Shown here: positions 46,601-55,422 of the stretch, one piece after another
Layout of the letters: every line of letters starts with the position of its first letter
Numbering within the stretch: position 1 is the first letter of the stretch
Assembly (NCBI GenBank): GCA_002118135.1
Contig: BDIU01000080.1
Coordinates: 124,001-188,000, forward strand
DNA length: 64,000 nucleotides
Direction: 5' to 3'
DNA from: Trebouxia sp. TZW2008
Taxonomy: Eukaryota > Chlorophyta > Trebouxiophyceae > Trebouxiales > Trebouxiaceae
Made by a program: the position numbers and the translations under genes
Notes under the pieces: generated by a model
Seen by the model: only the letters and a program-made list of their open reading frames with translations
Databases searched by the model: none
Told to the model about the DNA's origin: nothing

Positions 46601-48739
46601 CGTATGCACTATCTGCAAGCAGTCAAGCAAGCACTTTGTTGCTGCAGGTACATCCAGCACTTGTGCATGCCTGGATCAAGCTTCAGCTGCCACACTTGAA
46701 CACCCAGTCTGACCTGCATCAGCTCAACAGTCACATGCACCAGCTGCAAGCAGCTAAAACAGAATCTTGTTGCTGCAGATACATGCAGCACTTGTGCATG
46801 CTTGGATCAAGATCCAACTGCCACACTTCAACACCCAACCTGTCCTGCAACAGCTCACCAGTCACATGCACCAGCTGCAAGTAGCCAAGCCAGAAGCTGC
46901 CCTGCTAAGGCCCCTGTGGACGACCCTGTCAGCTGCTGCAGCAGCTTGCGATGAAGCTACTGCAGCAGCCTTGAGGGGCTTAGTTGCTGACTCCAGAGCT
47001 CGAGCTGATGAGGACTCGGCAGAGATGGAAGCTGAGCTAGCAATTGTGAAGACTCTGGAGGCATATAACAGCGGCCAAAAGCGACAGGTGCTGTTGGCTG
47101 TCATGCCAATTTACTGTATTTGCACAAACCCTGTGCATGAGCGACATGCTAGACCACACATCGTCTGATGGCAAAACTCTGGGAAACTGTCAGGCGTCTT
47201 GTGTTCGTCTCTGGGACTCTTTGTCACAATGCATCTAATGCACGAAGATGCAAAAGCTGCTGTTGGTGCACTGTGCAGGCAGCAAGACAAGCAGCCAGGG
47301 CTCTTCAAAAGTGCCCCTAGGCACACCTCCCAATGGCTCTAGCAGCCAAGACTGGTGCCAATGCTTCCGCTAGCAGCAGCCAAGCTGCCATGCACATCAG
47401 CACGCTCTTCACAGCGCATCTCACCACAAGAATTGCTCAACCTGGTGCTATTGCACTGTGCAGGCAGCAAGACAAGCAGCCAGGGCTCTTCACACCTGCC
47501 CCTGGGCACAGCTGCCAAAGGGCCTAGTAGCCAAGACTAGTGCCAATGCTTCCGCCAGCAGCAGCCAAGCAGCCATGCACATCAGCACATTCTTCACACC
47601 CAGCGACCTGTGCCGTGCCACACAAAGCTACAAGGCTTTGCCTGCTGACCTGCTGAATCAAACAGCTCTGGCTGAGATGACTGCTGTGAGGGTTTCAAGA
47701 CTCACTGGACAGCCATGTGTGCAAAAGGATGTGCAGCGGTCACAGAAGGTGTACAAGGTGAGAGGCTACCGGATCTCCTATTGACATGCATGATTTTTAC
47801 CACAAGCTACCTGTGCCATGCTACACAAAGCTACAAGGCGTTGCTTGCAGACCTGCTGAATCAAACAGCTCTGGCTGAAATGACTGCTGTGAGGGGGACT
47901 GAACTTACTGGACAGCCATGTGTACAACAGGATGTGCAGCGGTCACAGAAGGTGTATAAGGTGAGAGACTACTGGATCTCCTTCACATGCATGATCTAGC
48001 GACCTGTGCCAGACTACACAAAGCTACAAGGCGTTGCCTGCAGACCTGCTGAATTCAACAGCCCTGGCTGAAACGCTGGCTTTGAGGGTTTCAGGACTCA
48101 CTGGTCAGCCATGCGTGCAACAGCAGGTGCAGCATTGACAGGAAGTGTACAAAGTAGGACTGCTTGTCATACGGGTCAGCTCATCCTTTGAATGTGTTTT
48201 GCGATTTCTGTGACCAATGCCTGTAAAGTCAGGGGCCTCGTCAAATGGTCTTGCTTTGAATGCCACCCAGCAGCTTACAAACGGCAGAAGCATGCATGCA
48301 TAAGCTCACAGGAGACTACCGACAGCAAACGCATTCCGTTTCAGCCTCAGCCTCATTGGACTTAGCTGCCTGGTCTGAAATGAGGTATCAGCATAGTGAC
48401 AAGCACTTTTGCTAAATATAATGCAGCAGCTGCACTGAGACTTGCTGGGGTCATATGGGTCTATCACAGCAGCATGCCAACATAGCAACACAGATGCTGT
48501 GCCTTGCAGGCTGCCCTTCAGTTGGTACACACACAACCTGGCGATACCTCAGCCTGGTATCTGCTAGCCACAGCTGCTCTGCACAGTGCTGCATGCAGCC
48601 ACCAAGCACAGGCCTACCGCTCTGCCCTTCTGCTGTGCAAGAGAGCACAGCACATGCTGTCAGTAACACCAACACCAGAGCATACAGCTCCTGGTCAAGC
48701 TAATGGGTACCATGACACAGCAGATAGGCATCAGTCACA

Positions 48740-48834
<95 letters not shown>

Positions 48835-51209
48835 TGCAGGTGAAGCTGCAGTGCATGGTGAGTGAGTGTCAGCTGCATGTGCGCCGACGCTATGCGGCTG
48901 ACCAGGCCTTGCCAACTGCTAAAGGTGCCGCACAAACGGCATCCAAGCTGAAAGACCCAGAGCTGATAGCTGTGGCTCTGCAGCAACTTAGCAGGTGGGA
49001 GGCTGTTTGCAATGACTCGGTTTGTGTTCCATAGCCCATGGCTGTTAGCTTGATGCTTGTGGGCTTCTGAGTTCAGCTTGAAAGAGCAGTGTAGAGGTGT
49101 TGCGTTCATAATGCTAGCAATTTGCATGCGGGAGTTTTGCTGTGGTCCAATTACTGTCTAGCAATGCAGCCTACAGATGTGGCAATCCACTACAAGGCAA
49201 CGCATTTTACAGCTTCTGACTCACAGCCCATTCAAAGCAAATGCGTTGCAGTAAGATTTTGCATCTTTGAGAGATGGCAGGCGACTTGCAGCACAAGATA
49301 TGCACACAGAAGCATGCCCCTTGCTGTTGGACCAATGCACTTTGCATATGGTGGGCTGTCTCACAATCGTCTCTTGCAAAAAGAGCATGAATCAGCATTA
49401 AGTGGCTTCTGTTTTCCTGATTGATGTTCTTTTGTTCAACAGGTGTCTCATAGCCCAGAACAAGCATGCAGAAGCAGAGATGGCCTGTAAAAAGGCCTTT
49501 GCTGCTTGCCCTAACAGCCCTGCTGCAGCGCTGAACTTAGCAGCATTGCTCACCAGCAATGGAAAGCATCAAGATGCTGTGCAAGTGCAAGTGCAACCGC
49601 CAGCCGATCTCCAAGATCAGGCATCAAGCCAGGTATACAGCCTGGCTTCCTTGGAACGCGTTGCTGCAATGTATTGCTGCAGCACACTTGAGCTGCACAC
49701 TAAACGGCTAGCTAGGCCTGTCAGGAGAGTATTCAGGAAGACTAATGACCACAGTCCTGTGGCTGTCATCTTCCAGCCTGACCCACAATTTCTATATGTA
49801 GTAAAGCCTGTATCTTGGCATCTGCTGTATGAGTCAATGAGGCGTCCTGCCTGCAAAATCTCTGGTTTCTGTGCTTATCAGCGCTTGTTTAGCAGCTGCT
49901 ACCTTAGCTGGCATACACACTGCACCGGACAAACATAGCAAAACTATCCGCCATCTTGCATTTCTGCTTGCAGGATTGGGATCGGCTGATTCAGCTGCAA
50001 AAGGCTGAGGCCTTGGCAGCAGGCGGTGACTTGCAGCAGGCTTGCTCCATTTGTAGAGAAGCCCTGGACCTTAGCACTGCGGCTGGTCTCAATATGCAGT
50101 GCCAGGCTGCTGCTGCCCAGGTATATACTGTGCTGAGGCATGAGACCACTGTCGCGTGCATTGTTTGAGATGTGAGGCCCTGAGCAAAATATCATAAGGA
50201 AAGGACTGAGGGCAAGTTGCACACATTGGCAAACAAGCAGAAAATGCATTTGGGTTTGCATATCATTGCATATGCCGCTCTAGCTGTGCACTCATTTTGT
50301 TACAACAGGCCTAATGCGTCACACAGCTTTTGGCTTGCCATGACTCAGGCACTCTTTGGTTATCTCAGTCTCAAGCTAGCAGATATGCAGCCAGACGAGG
50401 CGAGCACAGCAGGCTGCGTTGCCCATGCACGCAAGGTGGTCTCTCAGGCTCTCGCTTGTAGGCCACAAGCTCATCAGGCAGAGACAGGTCTCCTGTGCTG
50501 GCTGCTGGCCAGACTTGAGCTACTAGGCAATGTCCGGCGCAAGCATGAGCGGGCTGAAACACATGCAATGCGGGTGAGTATCATGCGGTGCTTGGCTCAT
50601 GTGGGGACTGATTCATGCTGTGAATAATTCATGCAGTGACTGTTTATGCAGTGATCGATTCATGCGGTGACTCATTCATGCTTCGGGCTGATCCTGCTAT
50701 CGAGAAAGGCTCTGCTTTGAGCACTCAATTTGCTTCAGAGCAACAGACATAAGGGTCGACTTCATTGCATATCAATTTGCTCCGCTGATCATTTTGTTTG
50801 GGCAAGCAACGCATGCTTGGCACATGCTTTGATGTATGATGAAGCTTCTGTGAGGTGTTCACTGATACATGACTCGTCCAGGCCGCATTCACACTGCATT
50901 TTTCCCTCATATGCAAGTACCTTGTTTACTAAATGGTAGCAGCAGCTATTTTGCTCATCTGCTTGTGAGATTTTGTGTGCACGTATCTCTTTACCTACAT
51001 GGTGGCAGCAGTTGTGTTGCTAATCTGGTATGAGACTTGATGTGCTGCACATGCAGGCATTGCATGCATGGCCAAAGCCAGCACCAGCCAGCTTGTACTC
51101 ACTGGCAGCCAGTCTACAGCCAGAGGGCTTGGCTCTGAGTTGCAAAGCAGTGCATCTGGAGCCCTGGCAGCCTGCCCTTCGTGAGCAGATGGGCGTTTTG
51201 GCTGCATAA
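32648..51209 (+). CDS. SKI3: SKI3/TTC37 homolog, TPR scaffold of the Ski complex
   Basis: SKI3 is the TPR backbone that joins helicase SKI2 and WD40 protein SKI8 and feeds RNA to the cytoplasmic exosome. I read 26 exons, all in frame: 32648-32772, 32915-33083, 33200-33388, 33712-33851, 34214-34340, 34697-34876, 35561-35819, 36426-36655, 37562-37693, 38108-38285, 38818-39077, 39512-39722, 40406-40542, 40869-40972, 41490-41689, 41899-42168, 42599-42868, 43709-43876, 46265-46395, 46779-47087, 47464-47757, 48510-48994, 49443-49632, 49974-50120, 50349-50573, 51057-51209. The sum is 5,283 nt, 1,760 residues; human TTC37 has about 1,560. Diagnostic parts: LFELKHFQQSGNTYKAILK, KLGSWYTAVKDDLPRARKCF, LCNLLKAEGR, GSWEGLGSAYQSLARLTAAL, ELEPGRLFSLVQTGLVLLAL, VWKLMGDVHLQF and a C-terminal TPR ending MGVLAA. 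One exon encodes a 31-residue Gln tract. Many exons are flanked by decayed copies of their own ends. The 46395 donor (GC) is the weakest join. Confidence 0.5.
35003..35130 (+). pseudogene. Donor-side copy of SKI3 exon 34697-34876
   Basis: The last 110 nt of the exon (FPWDPDSCAALGLALYQQH onward) recur almost unchanged 238-240 bp downstream, including the GTGCTT donor. There is no acceptor at its left edge. It is open and could mislead gene finders. Confidence 0.5.
35179..35206 (+). repeat. Interstitial telomere-type repeat (TTTAGGG)3
   Basis: Three perfect TTTAGGG units are followed directly by TTAACCC, which forms a small GGGTTAACCC palindrome. TTTAGGG is the telomere unit of plants and many chlorophytes. 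The position is inside a SKI3 intron next to a donor-side exon copy. Confidence 0.5.
35832..36300 (+). pseudogene. Three donor-side copies of SKI3 exon 35561-35819
   Basis: Fragments at about 35855-35957, 36020-36165 and 36195-36297 repeat the exon end (SLLALQQSDDALAVFKALTG). The second extends further into the exon (KRGHYDPSAVAVAILLTRG). Each is followed by a GTTT-type donor remnant. Frames are broken between copies. Confidence 0.5.
36664..37165 (+). pseudogene. Four to five donor-side copies of SKI3 exon 36426-36655
   Basis: Copies at about 36764-36865, 36893-36953, 36982-37047 and 37060-37160, with a weaker one at 36668-36750, carry the exon end (HLAQADYGVMLYQQGKLE) plus a GTAGGC or GTTGGC donor. 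The copy at 37060-37160 is well preserved although it is the most distant. The array therefore did not simply age outward. Confidence 0.5.
38645..38775 (+). pseudogene. Acceptor-side copy of SKI3 exon 38818-39077
   Basis: An acceptor (TGTACAG) is followed by GAGLCDLLKAEGRAEAVQAL, parallel to the real GEGLCNLLKAEGRAETAQAL 173 bp downstream. The copy stops resembling the exon after about 130 nt and lacks a donor. Confidence 0.5.
39188..39262 (+). pseudogene. Donor-side copy of SKI3 exon 38818-39077
   Basis: The segment repeats the end of the exon (VDVKHV...GSAYQSLAR) with several indels and a GTAACC donor remnant. Confidence 0.5.
39397..39470 (+). pseudogene. Acceptor-side copy of SKI3 exon 39512-39722
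   Basis: Sequence parallel to ARAIELEPGRLFSLVQT precedes the real exon by about 115 bp, with an in-frame TAG where GAGCTAGAG became GAGATAGAG. The preceding acceptor is CTGTAG-like and weak. Confidence 0.5.
39790..39935 (+). pseudogene. Donor-side copy of SKI3 exon 39512-39722
   Basis: About 140 nt of the exon end, from GNYTEAQQ to FRIMQGTL, are repeated about 210 bp downstream, followed by GAGTAC instead of GGTAAT. This exon is flanked by copies on both sides, acceptor-type upstream and donor-type downstream. Confidence 0.5.
40553..40705 (+). repeat. CTG/GCT triplet runs in a SKI3 intron
   Basis: Two interrupted (CTG)n runs lie at about 40599-40630 and 40669-40694. They read as poly-Ala if the intron is retained. 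The upstream GTGAGT donor at 40543 and the acceptor before 40869 keep the protein in phase without them, so I place them in an intron. Confidence 0.5.
41303..41390 (+). pseudogene. Acceptor-side copy of SKI3 exon 41490-41689
   Basis: CTGCAG followed by sequence parallel to SWELRIQATQVARKAYLKAV recurs about 190 bp before the real exon and then runs into a TGA. The pyrimidine tract (CTTCTTCTCC type) before the acceptor is duplicated with it. Confidence 0.5.
42439..42535 (+). pseudogene. Young acceptor-side copy of SKI3 exon 42599-42868
   Basis: Ninety-odd nt starting at an acceptor (ATTGCAG) match the real exon 160 bp downstream with only about eight differences by eye (shared DKADFYEHAVKLGAGPEAL). 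It then diverges into intron. It is the best preserved acceptor-side copy in the window. Confidence 0.5.
42895..43200 (+). pseudogene. Two donor-side copies of SKI3 exon 42599-42868
   Basis: Copies at about 42897-43030 and 43065-43198 repeat the exon end (AQPYNAAAFNVLGLACEARG to FSDGLDV) and each ends near CAGTTTGG(C/G)AGTCAA and a donor remnant. Both are largely open, so they could be annotated wrongly as additional TPR exons. Confidence 0.5.
43915..43985 (+). repeat. Dispersed repeat R1, copy 2 (SKI3 intron)
   Basis: Blocks TAGACGTATGCT, GACAGGCTCAGCAGG, TGTACTGGAGCA and TCAACTGTCTCC are in the same order as at 45653-45735 and in part at 12815-12905. Confidence 0.5.
44000..44605 (+). pseudogene. 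Five tandem donor-side copies of SKI3 exon 43709-43876
   Basis: Units of about 125 bp start near 44000, 44125, 44252, 44380 and 44508. Each holds the exon end (TLSSCSTQAVKKYQNLQASG) with a GTAAGC, ATATGC or related donor and the following intron (CTCATCAAGTTGCGTCCACA). It is the largest exon-edge array in the window. Only the third (near 44237) keeps an intact GGTAAGC donor. Confidence 0.5.
44606..45220. other. Intron stretch without recognised features
   Basis: It is part of the 2.4-kb SKI3 intron between exons 18 and 19. I see no tandem period and no exon-edge copy here. Confidence 0.5.
45221..45355 (+). repeat. 19-bp direct repeat plus three TAAGGACA boxes
   Basis: AGGACCAGCGTTCCCGTTC occurs twice in tandem (about 45226-45263). 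TAAGGACA follows three times at 17-18-bp spacing (45308-45350). A short repeated box of this kind is seen at the ends of some pogo/Tc1-type elements. No matching opposite end or transposase is seen, so the origin is open. Confidence 0.5.
45653..45735 (+). repeat. Dispersed repeat R1, copy 3 (SKI3 intron)
   Basis: It carries CTAGACGTGTGCTC, ACAGGCTCAGCAGG, ACGTACTGGAGCAG and TCAACTGTCTCC. It is the most complete of the three R1 copies. Confidence 0.5.
45750..46160 (+). pseudogene. Three acceptor-side copies of SKI3 exon 46265-46395
   Basis: Copies begin at acceptors near 45755, 45914 and 46089. They read GDMDDQL, GGMDNQPAAWLSFALVHY and GVMDNQPNAWFALRL, against the real GVMDNQPTAWLSYALALQ. Each is followed by a shared intron block (TTTGTTGACAGGCTGCTTAC). 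Decay is strongest in the most upstream copy. Confidence 0.5.
46500..46778 (+). pseudogene. Two acceptor-side copies of SKI3 exon 46779-47087
   Basis: Segments at about 46517-46645 and 46650-46770 repeat the start of the exon (ALVHAWIKLQLPHLNTQ, HMHQLQAAK) with a GTTGCTGCAG acceptor block. The period is about 130 bp. Neither runs on into the body of the exon. Confidence 0.5.
47278..47420 (+). pseudogene. Acceptor-side copy of SKI3 exon 47464-47757
   Basis: Sequence parallel to AARQAARALHTCPWAQL and SANASASSSQAAMHISTFF occurs about 185 bp upstream, after the same GCACTGTGCAG acceptor. It has frame-breaking changes (CAAAAGTGCCCCTAGG). Confidence 0.5.
47808..48150 (+). pseudogene. Two donor-side copies of SKI3 exon 47464-47757
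   Basis: Copies at about 47808-47960 and 47998-48150 repeat the exon end (SYKALPADLLNQTALAEMTA to QRSQKVYK). The first keeps a GTGAGA donor; the second has an in-frame TGA and a GTAGGA end. Confidence 0.5.
48738..48830 (+). repeat. Coding (CAG)n tract, 31 codons, in SKI3
   Basis: Thirty-one consecutive codons read Gln except for two Lys (AAG) interruptions, inside SKI3 exon 48510-48994. The frame is open on both sides (PGQANGYHDTADRHQS and HMQVKLQCMVSECQLHVRRR), so the tract is part of the protein. It sits in a linker between C-terminal TPRs. Confidence 0.5.
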
Positions 51210-52226
51210 GATCATGAAAACCAAGTGTCCAACATGCACAATGCAGCAAACTGCGAGCTATATGTGGGATGACATCATACAAGGTGCAATTGGAGTTGAT
51301 GTTGTGCTGGACTGTGCACAATGTAGCTGCGCAAACTGACCCACATCGCAGATGTACCATGTTTGCAATCAATGAATGGTCAATCGACAACGCATTGATT
51401 CTACATCAACATGACGTTCATCAAGCATTCGTTGGGAGCGAAAGCCACACCACAGCAATTTGCTCGTCCAGGTCACAGCTTGCATTTTGTGACGGTGGGC
51501 ACAAACGGCAGCTTGGCAAAAGGGCTTGCCTATGCTCAACAGCATTTCATTTGCATGGGTGTGCCTGGAATGCTGTCTCACTTGCAAAGGCTCACGAAAT
51601 CGTGTACCCATTTGTAACATTGCGATAGAACTGACAATCTTGTGCAAAATTGACAAGACGCAGAGGCTCAGCTGAGAGCTTGCCTGTCACTATCCTTGTG
51701 ATCCCTTTGCTTAGCCCGGGGCGTCCCTCGCAGCGCCTGCAGTGTTGCCGCGCTTGGCGTCACATGTCTCCTGCCTATAATCACAGCCAAGTGCGCTGTG
51801 AGACGCAGCTCGCAGACTTGTACACCTAACGCACCAGAGGAGGCTGATGCATGTATTACAGCGTCCTGCTTTCAATCGCAGCAAACATCAAAGCCTGCTG
51901 TCATTGCGCAAAGCATATGCACTGCAAGATGAACACCGAGTTGCGCGCGTACGTCGCAGCTTTCAGCACCAGGGGCGTGTCAAGAAGCTTGAGCATGCGC
52001 TGGGCTCGTGCTGCTTTGAATTCGAGCATGACAGCTGATTTGTAATGAGTCGTCTTGGTTGGTTTTGAAGAATTTGCTTTTTGCTGAGGCCTTTGTTGAC
52101 TGCTTGCTGAACCAGTGCTTGCCAGCTCCGTCGCGACTGAAGTCTGTCCGGCTGTTGGATTGTTGCTCAAAGGTCTCCAAAAGTCTTGAGTGACCAGCTT
52201 CGCGGGCAGTAAGTGCGGCAGCAAGC
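51210..52226. promoter_or_regulatory. SKI3 3' end and R2 upstream region
   Basis: No gene is seen. A TGTAA lies near 51613. The last 500 bp become richer in GC (CCGGGGCGTCCCTCGCAGCG). A TTCGCGGG octamer at 52199-52206 resembles an E2F site, which would suit an S-phase gene such as R2; one octamer is weak evidence. Confidence 0.5.
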
Positions 52227-54964
52227 ATGGTGGGCGTGTCAGCGTCTTCAAGCGACGCGAGTGAGCCGATCCTTCAAGAGAATCCAGACAGGTTCTGCAT
52301 GTTTCCAATCAAGTACACTGCTGTATGGGAGATGTACAAGAAAGCAGAGGCCAGCTTTTGGACAGGTGAGTGTGCTTGACATCCTGACGTCACGCTCCTT
52401 GCAGCTTTCTGCAGCGCCGTATCTTTGCGCCCGGCTCGTGCAAGAGGTTCGCAGAAGCTTTTACATGTCCGCCGAGCATCTGCCAATCGCTGTCTGAAGA
52501 GCCGATGCGCTGCGATGTGTACATCGCCCTGCGTGCTATGCGTGCTGTGTTGTGCAGCTGAGGAGGTAGACCTTGGCAACGACTACGCGGACTGGCAGCA
52601 GCTGACACCAGACGAGAAGCATTTCATCAGCCATATCCTTGCGTTCTTCGCAGCTTCTGATGGCATTGTGCTAGAGAACTTGGGTCAGAGATTCATGACA
52701 GAGTTGCAGATTCCAGAGGTAAAAGCTTGTTTGCTCTCATGGGTGTTGCGACTTGGCTTCAGCTTGACCATGTCTCATACAGAGGCTGACTTCGTCACCC
52801 AGCACTGCTCTCACTACTGCAGGCTAGGGCCTTCTACTGTTTCCAGATGGCCATTGAGAATATTCACTCAGGTACGCCACAAAGCCATACCTTTGCAGCA
52901 TTGCTTGTGGACCCTGTGGGTGTGCCAAACTTCGTACCTTTGCAGCATTGCTGATGGACCTCCTGATTTACGATGGCTCTGTTGCAGAGATGTACAGCCT
53001 TCTGCTAGAGACATACATCAAGGATCCTCAGGAGAAGTCTCGACTCTTCCATGCCATAGACACCATCCCAGCTGTGCAGCGGAAGGCTGAGTGGGCCATG
53101 AAATGGATACAGTGGTAAGCACCAACTTACATTGACCAATGTGCAATCTGTCACCTGCTGTATGCAGCAAGATGTGTTAATATACCAATGTTTTGTGACT
53201 GATGTTCTGTGTGTTTCTTGCAGCTCTAATTGCTTTGCAGAGAGGCTGGTGGCCTTTGCTGCTGTGGAGGGCATCTTCTTCTCTGGCAGGTACAGCATGC
53301 CCGCAGCTCAAAGGACCTTGAGATGCATTTGCATCAGCGTGACCTGCCGTTGTCACATTCATGTCATATGCAAATTTGAGCACTGCTCCTTCTAGTAGAC
53401 TGCTTCTGCTACGTCCTGCAGCATGCAAGTTTGAGCAATGCATTGGTGTAGTGACTCCCTGTGATACCATCGAGACACCGTGACATGGAGTTGCCTGTCT
53501 GTTTCAGTTCTCGTGTATCACTCCAAGCTTGAGCAATGCATCAGCGTACAGGATGCATCATTCTTGTACAATATCATGCATGCTAAGATTCAGCGTTCCT
53601 CTGTTGACTGACGCTTGTGCTGTGTCCTGCAGCTTCTGTAGCATCTTCTGGTTGAAGAAGCGAGGGTTCATGCATGGTCTCACCTTCTCCAACGAGCTCA
53701 TCAGCAGAGATGAGGGGCTCCACACAGACTTTGCATGCCTGCTCTACTCGTAAGTTTCTGTCCTCTTCATGCAGACTTTGCATGCCTGCTGTACTCATAA
53801 TTGTCTGTCCTTTTCACACAGAATTTGCATGCCTGCTGTGTTTGTAAGTGCCTTACCCCTTCACACAGACTTTGCGTGCCTGCTCTACTCATGAACTGCT
53901 GTCACTTTGACACTGACTTTGTACGCCTGCTGGATTAACAAGCTGCTGCCCCATACCGCAATGTCTGTCAACAACTATTTTTACCACTGTGAATTGAAGT
54001 GTGCGCCTTCCATGTACTACGCAAAGCTAGGACCCCATTACCCACCAGGGTGTCAACACAAGCGTGTTGTTGGACTCAAAAGCATCCTGCATGGTATGAC
54101 TTCATATGAAGCCTCAAGTTCAGGTCTGTTTGCTGTGTGCAGGCTGCTGAAGAACCCACTTGAGCCTGAGCGGGTACAAGAGATCATCACTGAGGCTGTA
54201 GACATTGAGAAGAGCTTCATCTGTGACTCCTTGCCGGTGAGGCACCTCTTGATTAATTAATCCTGTACATTGGTGCAGGAGCATTGTTACCCACTGTTGG
54301 AGCTTGTCACACCTGCTTTGTTTGTCTTTATTCATTGTAGTCAGTGGTGGTGTGTAGACAGGTTTTGAGTGAGCAATGCGTCAGCCTTCAATGACCACCA
54401 GCAGCTTTTGCAGCAGAGGGTGCAGTGCTGCTCACTCTGCACTGGTAGCAAGTCAGGCTTTATGGTTGCAGGTGGCCCTGATTGGCATGAATGGAGAGTT
54501 GATGAGTCAGTACATTGAGTTTGTGGCTGATCGACTACTGCATGTCCTTGGGTGTGACAAAGTCTACAAGACCAAATGCCCATTTGAGTGGATGGAGCAA
54601 TTATCACTACAGTAAGCAAGCCCCTTCTTGATTGCCTTGATCTCTGTGTCCTTTAAGACTCAAAGGTCACTGGCGCATGAGAGTATCTGCGATGCCACTT
54701 ACACTGATTCATAAGCCACGCACTTCCGCACAGAGTTCAGTCTGTGTCCGTTGTTGCAATTGAGCAAGTCAGCAAAACTCCAAGAGCATTGAAGCATCTT
54801 GAGCAAGACATGCCAATCCTGCATTCTGACTCTGTTCTGTTTGATGCTGCAGAGGCAAGACTAATTTCTTTGAGAAGCGTGTTGGTGACTACCAGAAGAG
54901 CGGAGTCATGGCTGGACTCAACAACAGCAACCAGCACACAATTGCGTTTGATGAGGACTTCTGA
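52227..54964 (+). CDS. RNR2: Ribonucleoside-diphosphate reductase small subunit (R2)
   Basis: R2 houses the diiron-tyrosyl radical that starts reduction of NDPs to dNDPs in the R1 subunit. Exons: 52227-52365, 52558-52718, 52823-52871, 52988-53114, 53224-53289, 53633-53749, 54143-54236, 54472-54611 and 54853-54964. The sum is 1,005 nt, 334 residues, all GT-AG. Iron ligands are visible: D81 (ASDGIVLEN), E112 and H115 (AIENIHSE), E174 (AAVEGIFF), E208 and H211 (RDEGLH). The radical Tyr is Y119 (HSEMYSLL). The C terminus ends AFDEDF, the R1-docking tail. Unusual points are Leu at position 85, where many R2s have Asn (IVNEN), and Cys159/Cys162 in place of the usual charged residues before FAERL. 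The length is slightly short for the family (about 340-390) because the N-terminal extension is small. Four donor-side copies of exon 6 follow at 53755-53930. Confidence 0.5.
53755..53930 (+). pseudogene. Four donor-side copies of R2 exon 53633-53749
   Basis: The exon end CACACAGACTTTGCATGCCT (TDFACLLYS) and its donor recur at about 53772, 53817, 53865 and 53907 with a period near 45-50 bp. The donors read ATAATT, GTAAGT, ATGAAC and later ATTAAC, so only one copy keeps an intact GTAAG. This is the shortest-period example of exon-edge copying here. Confidence 0.5.
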
Positions 54965-55223
54965 GTGTTTTTGTCTGTTTTGTTTGCTTGATTGCGATGT
55001 CAGCTAAAGCTGACTTTGCAAATGTTGTGGGTGTTCTGCTCCATTACCATTTATAAAACATATGATGCTATTAGTGCTGAGTTTTGGTCTGCTCTTTTGT
55101 GCTATGGTGTTGGTGCGCAACAGTCTCTTAGAGCCTGCCTTGCAATACACTTCTTTATTTGATTGATACTTTGCTCTGCGTTCACAAGCAGCGCTGACAC
55201 CTACGCAAATGCCTATGGTATGC

Positions 55224-55252
55224 TGTAAAACCACCTGAGACGCCTGCTGTAA
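55224..55252 (+). terminator. Candidate TGTAA poly(A) signals of R2
   Basis: TGTAA occurs at 55224-55228 and 55248-55252, about 260-285 nt after the R2 stop, in the 458-bp gap between the convergent R2 and IDH genes. Confidence 0.5.
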
Positions 55253-55422
55253 GATCAACATGATGCACAGCGTTCACATCCTGCTAACTCAACAGCTTTG
55301 CATGACTGAGCATGTGATGACTGTGTGCAAACTGGACAAAGCTGAATTGACATAGTGAACATGTCTGGACCAACAGAGCGCTTGTTCGCTTCGAACTTAA
55401 GTCCAGCCAACAAGACCAGTCA

